From positions 1-13,480 of the forward strand of contig CANRAC010000015.1 of assembly GCA_947628495.1 (NCBI GenBank): 13,480 nt of DNA. The letters run 5' to 3'. Shown here in pieces: positions 1-6,284 of the stretch. How positions within the stretch are numbered: position 1 is the first letter of the stretch; each line of letters opens with the position of its first letter. This DNA is from an uncultured Bacilli bacterium. Its GTDB lineage: Bacteria; Bacillota_I; Bacilli_A; RF39; UBA660. The position numbers and the translations under genes were made by a program. Below the pieces are notes generated by a model, which worked only from the letters and a program-made list of their open reading frames with translations, made no database searches and was not told the DNA's origin.

Positions 1-1875
1 AAACAAAAAGCCATATTCAGTAAAGAAATGGCTACTATTTATCGAGATGTTCCTTTAGAAATAGACGATTTAGAAAGCATTAAATATGAACCAACTGATA
101 ATAAAGAACTTTATGAATTATATCAGGAATTAGAATTTTATTCTTTAACTAAAGATATGAAAAAGGAAAAACTAGAGTTAAATTGTTCTTATACAGAAAT
201 AAATAGGAAAGAAGATTTAATCCTAGATGATATAGTGGCTTTTTATATTGAATGTGATGATGTAAATTATCATACTGCCCATATATTAGGCATGGCTATC
301 AGTGATAAAAAGACCAATTATTATGTAAAGCCAGAATTACTAAAAGAAGTATTTCCATTATTAGAAGATAAAATATTATATACATATGATTTAAAGAAAA
401 ATATTGTTTTATTAAAAAAATTAGGTATTAAAGTTACAAATTGTATCTTTGATACTATGATTGCTTCTTCATTATTATGGGATAACTTAAAAGAAGATTT
501 AGCTTATTTAATGAATAATAAAAATATTGAGACGCCCTTTTATGAAACATTAATGAAAGAAAATTTTGAATTAGAAACTTTAAAGAAGGCTTGTATATTA
601 AAATCGCGATTTATCTTTGATTCGCGAGATGAATTAATTGAAGATTTAAAGGCAGAACAGATGTATGATTTATTTAGTAATGTCGAAATGCCTTTAATCA
701 AAGTGTTAGCGAAAATGGAAATTGAAGGAGTTAAAGTAAATCCTCAGGTTTTATTAGAAATGAAAGAGGAAATAGGTGTAAAAATCGATTTAGTTTCCAA
801 AGAAATATATAATATGGCAGGTAGCGAATTTAATATATCCTCCCCAAAGCAGTTAGGCGATGTTTTATTTAATAAATTAGGACTGCCTTTTGGTAAAAAG
901 ACTGTAAAAGGTTATAAAACAGATATAAAAATATTACATAAATTAATGAGTTACCACCCAATTATTGAAAAAATTATGGAATATCGTAATTTAACAAAAC
1001 TAATGAATACTTATATTGAAGGCTTACCTAACTTTATTTTAGAAGATGGTAAAATTCATACTGTATATACCCAAAATTTAACGCGAACAGGTCGTCTTTC
1101 TTCTACGTATCCTAATTTACAAAATATTCCCACTAAAGATGAAGAAGGTCGCAAAATAAGAAAGGCATTTGTGCCGGTAAATGATATGTTTCTATCCGCT
1201 GATTATTCGCAGATAGAATTAAGAATCTTGGCTCATATCTCGGGTTCTAAAGAATTACAACAAGCTTTTATTAATGATCAAGATATTCATACAAAAGTGG
1301 CGGCGGATATCTTTGACGTTCCCGAAGAAATGGTTTCTAAAAATATGCGTACGACAGCCAAAGCGGTTATATTTGGAATAGTTTACGGTATTAGTGGTTT
1401 TGGTTTAGGCGAAAATCTTAGTATTGATGCCAGACAAGCTAAAAAATTTATTGATAAATATTTGGAATTATATCCAGGGGTAAAAAATTATATGGATAAT
1501 ATAGTTAAAGAAGCATATGATGAAGGGAACGTCCGTACTTTATTTAATCGAAAAAGAAATATTGACGAGTTATATAGTAAGGTATATCAAGTTCGCAGTG
1601 CGGGGGAAAGAATTGCTTTAAATACACCAATTCAAGGAACTTCAGCGGATATAATTAAAAAGGCTATGGTAGAAATAGACAAAGCTTTTTTACAGAATAA
1701 TATTCAAAGTAAAATGCTTTTACAAGTTCATGATGAACTAATATTTGATGTTAAAGAAGAAGAAAAAGAACAAGTGGAAACAATTGTGAAAAATATAATG
1801 GAAAATGTAGTAAAATTATCAGTGCCACTTAAAGCTAGTGCTGATTATGGGAGGGATTGGTATGAAACAAAATAA
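1..1875 (+). CDS. polA: DNA polymerase I, 3' part (5' end outside window)
   Basis: Family A DNA polymerase for gap filling in repair and Okazaki-fragment processing. The reading frame is open from base 1 (KQKAIFSKEMATIYRDVPL), which resembles the end of the 5'-nuclease domain, so the ATG at 28 is internal and the gene begins upstream. Counting codons from base 1, the polymerase motifs are intact: TGRLSSTYPNLQNIP, motif A DYSQIELR (codons 401-408), motif B RTTAKAVIFGIVYG (from codon 450) and motif C HDE (577-579). The central 3'-5' exonuclease domain is present but decayed: the usual DxE of Exo I reads FYIECD, and the YxxxD of Exo III is not recognisable. This resembles Bacillus-type Pol I, which lacks proofreading. 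The gene overlaps the next one by 14 bases and leads an operon with mutM. The identity is secure; loss of proofreading is inferred from the motifs. Confidence 0.97.
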   Translation, partial: KQKAIFSKEMATIYRDVPLEIDDLESIKYEPTDNKELYELYQELEFYSLTKDMKKEKLELNCSYTEINRKEDLILDDIVAFYIECDDVNYHTAHILGMAISDKKTNYYVKPELLKEVFPLLEDKILYTYDLKKNIVLLKKLGIKVTNCIFDTMIASSLLWDNLKEDLAYLMNNKNIETPFYETLMKENFELETLKKACILKSRFIFDSRDELIEDLKAEQMYDLFSNVEMPLIKVLAKMEIEGVKVNPQVLLEMKEEIGVKIDLVSKEIYNMAGSEFNISSPKQLGDVLFNKLGLPFGKKTVKGYKTDIKILHKLMSYHPIIEKIMEYRNLTKLMNTYIEGLPNFILEDGKIHTVYTQNLTRTGRLSSTYPNLQNIPTKDEEGRKIRKAFVPVNDMFLSADYSQIELRILAHISGSKELQQAFINDQDIHTKVAADIFDVPEEMVSKNMRTTAKAVIFGIVYGISGFGLGENLSIDARQAKKFIDKYLELYPGVKNYMDNIVKEAYDEGNVRTLFNRKRNIDELYSKVYQVRSAGERIALNTPIQGTSADIIKKAMVEIDKAFLQNNIQSKMLLQVHDELIFDVKEEEKEQVETIVKNIMENVVKLSVPLKASADYGRDWYETK

Positions 1876-2602
1876 GCCAGTTATTGGTATTATTCCTTAT
1901 ATTAGATGGGATGAAACTGAAAATCCTTATAAAGATCGATACGAATTTGTCAAATTTTTTAGTCAAAAATTATATGCTGCTAATGCTATTCCATTAGGTA
2001 TATTACTAGATGATAAAAAGGTCAATAAAGATATATTAGAGTTTTGTGATGCTTTTATTTACCCAGGAGGAAATAAAATAGAAAAAAAATTATATGAAAT
2101 ATTATTTCATGCCTATCTTTATAAAAAGCCAGTTTTAGGAGTATGTATGGGTATGCAAGCTATGTGTATTTTTTCGGTCATGTTAGAAGAAATAAAGAAA
2201 AGAAAACTAGATTATTCTCATATAACTTCCCAAATGTGGCTAGATATTTATCATGAAATGATTGAAAGTAATCCAACTTTATCAAAACTTCCCGATGATA
2301 CGTTTCATAATGGAGAAATCACGAGAACTTCCTACGAGCAAGCCTTATATCCTATAAATATTATGCCAGAATCCTTTTTAAATACTGTTTATGGCAATCA
2401 AGCCAACGTTCTGCATATGCATAGTGTAGAAGCAAAAAGAACGGGCATGCTATTAAAACCAGTAGCTTATAGTGAAGATCATGTTATAGAAGCGGTGGAA
2501 AGCACGGAAAATGATTTATTTTGGTTAGGAGTTCAATTTCATCCGGAAGCTTTACCCGATGATACTTTAATTACTAATTGGGTTAAAAAACTAACTAAGT
2601 AA
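1862..2602 (+). CDS. Class I glutamine amidotransferase, peptidase C26 / gamma-glutamyl-GABA hydrolase family
   Basis: This 246-residue cytosolic hydrolase has the class I glutamine amidotransferase fold, probably cleaving a gamma-glutamyl amide bond. The nucleophile elbow GVCMGMQ places Cys95 as the nucleophile. His227 and Glu229 in VQFHPE complete the triad. An upstream YPGGNKIEK segment matches the oxyanion-strand region of the C26 family (PuuD/YvdE-like). The frame stays open back to a GTG at 1838, but ATG 1862 is preferred because GGGAGG at 1849-1854 lies at proper spacing and the protein then begins MKQNKPVIGIIPY, typical of the family. The start lies inside the end of polA (14-base overlap), suggesting translational coupling. 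The substrate cannot be read from sequence: no putrescine or GABA genes are nearby, so PuuD-like polyamine catabolism is not supported. Confidence 0.85.
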   Translation: MKQNKPVIGIIPYIRWDETENPYKDRYEFVKFFSQKLYAANAIPLGILLDDKKVNKDILEFCDAFIYPGGNKIEKKLYEILFHAYLYKKPVLGVCMGMQAMCIFSVMLEEIKKRKLDYSHITSQMWLDIYHEMIESNPTLSKLPDDTFHNGEITRTSYEQALYPINIMPESFLNTVYGNQANVLHMHSVEAKRTGMLLKPVAYSEDHVIEAVESTENDLFWLGVQFHPEALPDDTLITNWVKKLTK

Positions 2603-2624
2603 TAAAATTGTAAGGGGTGCAATA

Positions 2625-3173
2625 ATGGAAGATAAATATTTAATTTTAGTCAATAAGACTCATGCTTGTCCAGAAAATGATTTTCAAATAGTTAAAGTAA
2701 ATAGTCAATATAAGGATAATGTCTATTTAGAAAAGCAAACAGCGGCAGCTTTTGATAAATTGCAAGCTTTTATTAAGAGTAAAGGATATGATATAGAAGT
2801 AGAAAGTGGTTATCGCAGTAAAGAATACCAAGCTAAGGTCTTTGAAGAAATAGAAGCGGAAAAAGGGTTAGAACATACTTTAAGATTTGTAGCTCGTCCC
2901 GGTTATTCAGAACATCAGACTGGCTTAGCTGTAGATTTTTGCTTAAAAGAAAATAATAGATTTTATATTGATTTTGAAATGCAAGATCATCCAGTGTTAA
3001 AGTTAGTTGCTGATAATGCTTGCCAATTTGGTTTTATCATTCGTTATCCGCAAGGTAAAGAAAATATCACAGGATATGGATATGAACCCTGGCATTTACG
3101 ATATGTTGGAAATTTTGCCCAAGAAATTAAAAATCAAAATATAACTTTAGAAGAATATCTAGAAAAGGAGTAG
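2625..3173 (+). CDS. M15B zinc metallopeptidase, VanXY/VanY-like D,D-peptidase
   Basis: This 182-residue protein belongs to the D-Ala-D-Ala peptidase family M15B, which trims peptidoglycan precursors or stem peptides. Visible motifs are SGYRSKEYQ, the zinc site SEHQTGLAVD (His97, Asp104) and YEPWH (catalytic Glu154, third ligand His157). There is no signal peptide or membrane segment, so it is predicted to be cytoplasmic. Length, N-terminal LVNKTH and the C-terminal YGYEPWHLRYVG...TLEEY stretch resemble, from memory, enterococcal VanXY enzymes more than secreted VanY or DacB-type enzymes. The Shine-Dalgarno AAGGGG at 2612-2617 supports ATG 2625. It lies 22 bases after the C26 gene and 3 before mutM. 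No vanH/ligase/vanRS genes are visible, so glycopeptide resistance should not be inferred; a housekeeping role in D-Ala-D-Ala turnover is more likely. Confidence 0.85.
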   Translation: MEDKYLILVNKTHACPENDFQIVKVNSQYKDNVYLEKQTAAAFDKLQAFIKSKGYDIEVESGYRSKEYQAKVFEEIEAEKGLEHTLRFVARPGYSEHQTGLAVDFCLKENNRFYIDFEMQDHPVLKLVADNACQFGFIIRYPQGKENITGYGYEPWHLRYVGNFAQEIKNQNITLEEYLEKE

Positions 3174-3176
3174 ATT

Positions 3177-3995
3177 ATGCCCGAAATTGCCGAAGTAGAA
3201 ACGGTTAGAAATACATTAAAAAAACAAATATTACACAAAAAAATCAAAGACGTTAAAATCATTTATGGTAAAATGATTGAGAGTGATTTAAAAGAATTTA
3301 AAACTAATTTAATTAATAATGAATTTGTTGATATAAAAAGAAGAGGGAAATGGTTAATTTTTGAACTTCATGATTACTATTTATTGTCGCATTTACGTAT
3401 GGAAGGAAAATTTTTCTTAAAAAATAGTCAAGACCCGATTGAGAGACATGAACATATAATTATTACCTTTGATGATGATACCGATTTAAGATATCATGAT
3501 ACTCGTAAATTTGGACGGATGAATTTAATTAAAAAAGAAGATTTACCTTATTGTGAGGCGCTAAAAAAACAAGGAGAAGAACCTTTTAGTGCTAATTTGA
3601 CCAAAGAGTATCTCAAAAGTAAGTTGACCAATAAAAATATTCCCATTAAAACCTTATTGCTAGATCAAACAATAATTAGTGGCTTAGGAAACATTTATGC
3701 TAATGAAGTGTTATTTGCTGCCCGAATTAATCCGTTAAAACTAGGCAAAGACATGACATTAAGCGAATGTGAAAAAATAATCATTGCTACGAATGAAATA
3801 ATTAAAGAAGCAATTGCTATGGGTGGTACGACAATTAAAAGTTATACTTCTTCACTTGGTGTAACTGGTAGATTTCAACAGAAATTAAAAGTTCATAAAA
3901 AAGAAGGTGAGCCTTGTTCTTTATGCGGTTTGCCTATTAAGAAGATTAAAATTGGTGGACGAAGTACTTACTTTTGTGAAAATTGCCAAAAATAA
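3177..3995 (+). CDS. mutM: Formamidopyrimidine-DNA glycosylase (Fpg/MutM)
   Basis: This bifunctional glycosylase/AP lyase removes 8-oxoguanine and formamidopyrimidines. At 272 residues it has the family's usual length. It begins MPEIAEVETVR, so after removal of Met the N-terminal Pro is the Schiff-base nucleophile and Glu3 the acid. Lys58 in RRGKWLIF matches the conserved beta-hairpin lysine. The H2TH region reads TIISGLGNIYANEVLFAARINP. A C-terminal zinc finger with Cys247, Cys250, Cys267 and Cys270 (CxxC-x16-CxxC) is complete. MutM is preferred over endonuclease VIII because of the MPExxEVETVR start. AAGGAG at 3165-3170 overlaps the end of the peptidase gene and sets the start. It is the last gene of the polA operon; polA-mutM adjacency is common in Bacilli. 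coaE, which often follows in Bacillus, is absent here. Confidence 0.97.
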   Translation: MPEIAEVETVRNTLKKQILHKKIKDVKIIYGKMIESDLKEFKTNLINNEFVDIKRRGKWLIFELHDYYLLSHLRMEGKFFLKNSQDPIERHEHIIITFDDDTDLRYHDTRKFGRMNLIKKEDLPYCEALKKQGEEPFSANLTKEYLKSKLTNKNIPIKTLLLDQTIISGLGNIYANEVLFAARINPLKLGKDMTLSECEKIIIATNEIIKEAIAMGGTTIKSYTSSLGVTGRFQQKLKVHKKEGEPCSLCGLPIKKIKIGGRSTYFCENCQK

Positions 3996-4015
3996 AAATT
4001 TTCTTTAAAAAAAAC

Positions 4016-4044
4016 TTGTAAATAAAAAGAACTTATTTTATAAT
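4016..4044 (+). promoter_or_regulatory. SigA-type promoter downstream of mutM
   Basis: TTGTAA (4016-4021) and TATAAT (4039-4044) are separated by 17 bases. Caveat: the -10 also lies within a perfect 8-bp hairpin, AACTTATT/AATAAGTT at 4030-4049, followed by a weak T stretch, so the same bases might instead terminate the mutM operon. Confidence 0.5.
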
Positions 4045-4076
4045 AAGTTTGTATTTGAAATTAATAAAAAAATTTA

Positions 4077-4124
4077 ATGAAACGAGGTATTAAATTTATG
4101 GATGAAGATGAGGTTACATTTTAA
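4077..4124 (+). other. Micro-ORF in a short candidate transcript (15 or 8 codons)
   Basis: A tiny frame runs from ATG 4077 to TAA 4124 and encodes MKRGIKFMDEDEVTF. The inner ATG at 4098 is better placed after a GAGG at 4084-4087 and would give only MDEDEVTF. The frame lies between a promoter-like site and a terminator whose stem begins at its stop codon. It could be a leader-like peptide, part of a small RNA or chance; there is no similarity I recognise. Confidence 0.25.
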
Positions 4125-4151
4125 AGTTTCTCAGAAATGAGAAGTTTTTTT
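4123..4151 (+). terminator. Intrinsic terminator before the tmcAL 3' end
   Basis: An 8-bp stem, GTTTCTCA/TGAGAAGT (two G-U pairs at the base), closes a GAAA loop and is followed by seven T residues at 4145-4151. The T tract overlaps the tmcAL stop codon on the other strand. On the - strand the hairpin is followed by only a short T stretch, so it works mainly for rightward transcription. Confidence 0.75.
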
Positions 4152-5262
4152 ATTTGATCAAAGGTTTATTTTTTCTTTCTCTTTCTTTTTCTTGGGAATT
4201 AGTTAATAAATCATAAAGGAATATCGCTTTTTGTTCTAATTTATAAGTTTGAGAATTATATATAGGATTTAAAGGCTTAGTTATTTCTTTTTTTATTTTG
4301 TTTAAATAAGTTTGGCCTTTTTGATTAAAGCCTAAAATTCGAATATATTCTAAATTATCGGGTTTATCTGTTTTTTTAAAATCAAGAAGAATATGTAAGA
4401 GCATTCTATTTATTTTATTATAAGTATAACGTTTAGATTTAATGCTTTTGATTAAATCCTCTAGACTATTGGTTTTATCAACAAATTTAACTAATCTATT
4501 TTCAATACCTTCATCAACGTCCAAATATACGCTTAAATCAGCACATGTCTTTATTTTATATTTTAAAAGAGTAAATAGTAAGTCTTCATTAATATTTTTT
4601 ATGTTTTTATAAGCTATTTTAGGTAAATATCTTGTTATATCTTCTTGTTTTTTAAGCTTAGTGCGAATATTGGTAGCACTAACAATTTCTTCCTTACTTT
4701 GGATATCGTGATATTGACTAGTTCTTTGAATAGATACGGGTTTAATATTAGGATTGATTTGCAAAATCGCTTTTAAATAGGAAATTGCTAATAAATCATT
4801 AGGGTTATTGTAATTAAAAGGAATATTTAAGGCTTTTGCTAAGGCAGTTGGGTAATTATTTTTTTCTTTTAAATACTTTTTGACTTGGACATTATAGTTT
4901 GAATCTGATAATTGGGTTTGGGCGATTTTCATTAAAGTCTCTAAATTATTACTTTCACTTCCAAAAACTAAAGTATCAACCTTTAATTCGTTTAAAATTT
5001 CTATAGATTTAGAAGCAAAAGTATCAGCTGATTGAGTACCAAAAATTGCTGGTAATTCAACAACTAAATCTATATTATATTCTAAAGCGATAGTCACTTT
5101 ATCAAATTTAGAAATGATAGATACCTCCGCGCGTTCGGTAAAATAACCATTTAAAATTAAAATTATTAAAGAGTTAGGGAATAAATCTTTAATTTTTTTA
5201 ATATGATAAATATGACCATTATGAAACGGATTATATTCACAAATAATGCCAACAGTTTGCAT
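4150..5262 (-). CDS. tmcAL: tRNA(Met) cytidine acetate ligase (YlbM/TmcAL)
   Basis: TmcAL activates acetate with ATP and acetylates the wobble cytidine (ac4C34) of elongator tRNA(Met). The N-terminal nucleotidyltransferase motif is clear: GIICEYNPFHNGH, with HNGH at residues 14-17. Further family segments are LILNGYFTERAEVSIISKFDK, LVVELP, QSADTFASKSIEIL, VFGSE and SATNIRTKL. The start is set at 5262 (MQTVGIICEYNPF), behind AGGTGA with a 4-base TTTT spacer; the frame extends 26 codons upstream, but those residues look non-coding and cover the promoter region. The product is 370 residues, slightly shorter than B. subtilis YlbM. It is divergent from yceD-rpmF, the order seen in B. subtilis, which supports the assignment. 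Confidence 0.95.
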   Translation of the reverse strand: MQTVGIICEYNPFHNGHIYHIKKIKDLFPNSLIILILNGYFTERAEVSIISKFDKVTIALEYNIDLVVELPAIFGTQSADTFASKSIEILNELKVDTLVFGSESNNLETLMKIAQTQLSDSNYNVQVKKYLKEKNNYPTALAKALNIPFNYNNPNDLLAISYLKAILQINPNIKPVSIQRTSQYHDIQSKEEIVSATNIRTKLKKQEDITRYLPKIAYKNIKNINEDLLFTLLKYKIKTCADLSVYLDVDEGIENRLVKFVDKTNSLEDLIKSIKSKRYTYNKINRMLLHILLDFKKTDKPDNLEYIRILGFNQKGQTYLNKIKKEITKPLNPIYNSQTYKLEQKAIFLYDLLTNSQEKERERKNKPLIK

Positions 5263-5278
5263 AAAATCACCTAGATGT

Positions 5279-5307
5279 AGTTTAACATATTGTTTTATAT
5301 GTTGCAA
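5279..5307 (-). promoter_or_regulatory. tmcAL promoter
   Basis: Read on the - strand, TTGCAA (5307-5302) and TAAACT (5284-5279) are 17 bases apart. Transcription would begin near 5272, leaving a leader of about 10 bases with AGGTGA at its 5' end. It overlaps the divergent yceD promoter. Confidence 0.55.
5284..5303. promoter_or_regulatory. Inverted repeat inside overlapping divergent promoters
   Basis: AACATAT-TGTTTT-ATATGTT is a perfect 7-bp dyad with a 6-base centre. It covers the -35 of the yceD promoter and the spacer of the tmcAL promoter, a position from which a bound regulator could affect both. It may also be chance in AT-rich DNA. Confidence 0.35.
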
Positions 5308-5318
5308 TTTGCTACAAT
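5290..5318 (+). promoter_or_regulatory. yceD-rpmF promoter
   Basis: TTGTTT (5290-5295) and TACAAT (5313-5318) have a 17-base spacer. The start would fall near 5325, immediately at the Shine-Dalgarno GGGTGAG, giving a leader of about 10 bases. Confidence 0.65.
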
Positions 5319-5334
5319 TTAAAGGGTGAGATAA

Positions 5335-5811
5335 ATGCAAATTGATTTAAAACAATTAGCTTCTAAAAATATCATTTCGATTGATGAAGATTTTGTTATA
5401 AGTGAAGATTTATTTAAAGATACGAATATTAAAAATTTAAAAAATTTACATCTTAAAGGTCAGATTATTGCCAGTTTAGAAAATGAATTAGAGATGAATT
5501 TACAACTTACGGGTGTAATGGTTTTAGAAGATGCCTATTCCTTAGAATTGGTAGATTATCCTTTTACTTCCCAAATAGAAGAAAGTATTGGGGGAGATAG
5601 CTTAAAAAAATCACAAAACAGTGAAAATACACTTGATATTACAGAGATTTTATGGCAAAATATTGTATTGGAGGTCCCAATAAGCTACTCTAAAAGCAAA
5701 CAAGTTGACGCTTTAAGTGGGGAAGGTTGGGAACTAAGAGATGAAAATACTAAAAAAATAGACTCTAGATTTGCAAAATTAACAGAGCTACTGGAAAAAG
5801 GGAAGGAGTGA
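5335..5811 (+). CDS. yceD: DUF177 family protein YceD/YlbN
   Basis: This 158-residue cytosolic protein belongs to the YceD (DUF177) family, which is almost always encoded just upstream of ribosomal protein L32. In plants and bacteria the family has been linked to 23S rRNA accumulation and 50S assembly. Recognisable features are the IDLKQL start, the repeated beta-strand segments with VLEDAYSLELVDYPF, and the conserved C-terminal stretch LDITEILWQNIVLEVPIS. AAGGGTGAG at 5322-5330 supports the ATG. It ends at TGA within GGAGTGA, which is also part of the rpmF ribosome-binding site, and only 4 bases separate the genes. The use of TGA as a stop here shows the organism does not read TGA as tryptophan. 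Confidence 0.88.
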   Translation: MQIDLKQLASKNIISIDEDFVISEDLFKDTNIKNLKNLHLKGQIIASLENELEMNLQLTGVMVLEDAYSLELVDYPFTSQIEESIGGDSLKKSQNSENTLDITEILWQNIVLEVPISYSKSKQVDALSGEGWELRDENTKKIDSRFAKLTELLEKGKE

Positions 5812-5815
5812 TTAT

Positions 5816-6016
5816 ATGGCAGTTCCATTTAGAAGAACAAGTAAAACTAAAAAGAGAATGCGTCGTACTCATTTGAAAAAAACAGTTAATGCAATGACAT
5901 CATGTCCAAAATGTGGAGAGACAATAATGCCACATCGTGCATGTCCTAAGTGTGGGTACTATAAAGGTAAAGAAGTAATCAAAGTACAAGAAGAAACAGA
6001 AGAAAATGCCAAATAG
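5816..6016 (+). CDS. rpmF: 50S ribosomal protein L32, zinc-binding form
   Basis: L32 is a small basic protein of the large ribosomal subunit. At 66 residues it begins MAVPFRRTSKTKKRMRRTH, the family signature, followed by two CxxC knuckles: Cys30, Cys33, Cys43 and Cys46. This is the zinc-binding (C+) form. AAGGAG in the end of yceD positions the start. The last codons, including the TAG stop, form the left arm of the terminator. The acidic C-terminal tail EETEENAK is somewhat longer than in B. subtilis L32. Confidence 0.97.
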   Translation: MAVPFRRTSKTKKRMRRTHLKKTVNAMTSCPKCGETIMPHRACPKCGYYKGKEVIKVQEETEENAK

Positions 6017-6034
6017 TCAATCGACTATTTTTTT
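6011..6034 (+). terminator. yceD-rpmF terminator
   Basis: AAATAGTC (6011-6018), loop AATC, and GACTATTT (6023-6030), with Ts running to 6034. The rpmF stop codon is inside the stem. Confidence 0.85.
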
Positions 6035-6046
6035 ATGTTTAAATAA

Positions 6047-6075
6047 TTGATTAATTGTCAACTTAATAGTACAAT
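6047..6075 (+). promoter_or_regulatory. Rightward promoter into the 6.1-kb inverted repeat
   Basis: TTGATT (6047-6052) and TACAAT (6070-6075) with a 17-base spacer. Transcription would start near 6082 and run through the inverted repeat towards ylbD, facing the leftward promoter at 6203-6230. Confidence 0.5.
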
Positions 6076-6079
6076 AAAA

Positions 6080-6196
6080 GAGTACTCAACTATATATTTT
6101 GGTAAAAACAACGAGCTCGCTTTCGCGAGTTTTTCCTTTCAACCAAAACCCCTCAAATGTGATTGATATTTGTTTTTACTATATAGCCTTTCCTCA
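6080..6196 (-). ncRNA. Candidate structured non-coding RNA
   Basis: A long inverted repeat encloses this gap between rpmF and ylbD. On the - strand, CTATATA plus GTAAAAACAA (6186-6170) pairs with TTGTTTTTAC (6111-6102) and TATATAG (6096-6090), leaving one 5-base bulge CAAAA. Inside lie a 6-bp helix TCAATC/GGTTGA and the hairpin CTCGC-GAAA-GCGAG. The - strand is favoured: it has a strong extended -10 promoter placed about 10 bases before the helix, the small hairpin then has a GNRA loop, and the inner helix has a G-U pair that would be an A-C mismatch on the + strand. No Rfam family is recognised by eye, including 6S, SRP RNA, tmRNA and RNase P RNA. The 3' end is uncertain; a U-rich stretch follows at about 6080-6070. 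Confidence 0.45.
6115..6134 (+). terminator. Terminator-like hairpin on the + strand within the inverted repeat
   Basis: Read rightwards, GCTCGC-TTTC-GCGAGT is followed by TTTTTCC. If the + promoter at 6047 is used, this would stop or attenuate transcription before ylbD. It coincides with the GNRA hairpin of the opposite-strand RNA model, so the two readings compete. Confidence 0.4.
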
Positions 6197-6202
6197 TTTT
6201 CA

Positions 6203-6230
6203 ATTATAGCATAGTTTTTACTAATTGCAA
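6203..6230 (-). promoter_or_regulatory. Leftward extended -10 promoter
   Basis: On the - strand, TTGCAA (6230-6225) is followed 16 bases later by TATAAT (6208-6203), preceded by TGC (extended -10). The start near 6196 is just outside the long helix. There is no protein-coding gene downstream on this strand. Confidence 0.6.
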
Positions 6231-6284
6231 ACAACAATTAATAATAATTTTAACATTTAGACATATGATATAGTAGGTGGTCGT

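Noticed and set aside
1838..1861. Earlier GTG start for the C26 gene
   Set aside because: The extra residues MLIMGGIG come from the ribosome-binding site region; ATG 1862 has GGGAGG at correct spacing.
2625..3173. Glycopeptide-resistance (van) operon
   Set aside because: Only the peptidase is present; no D-Ala-D-Lac/Ser ligase, dehydrogenase, racemase or two-component genes are visible.
5263..5340. 26-codon N-terminal extension of tmcAL
   Set aside because: The family begins at the GIICEYNPFHNGH block, a Shine-Dalgarno sequence precedes ATG 5262, and the extension would cover both divergent promoters and the yceD start.
6090..6186. Miniature inverted-repeat transposable element
   Set aside because: The ends are inverted repeats, but I see no flanking target-site duplication and no second copy in the window; the aligned promoter and GNRA loop fit an RNA gene better. 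A genome-wide copy count would settle it.
6080..6210. tracrRNA or CRISPR-associated RNA
   Set aside because: There are no cas genes and no repeat-spacer array in the window, and nothing here resembles an anti-repeat.
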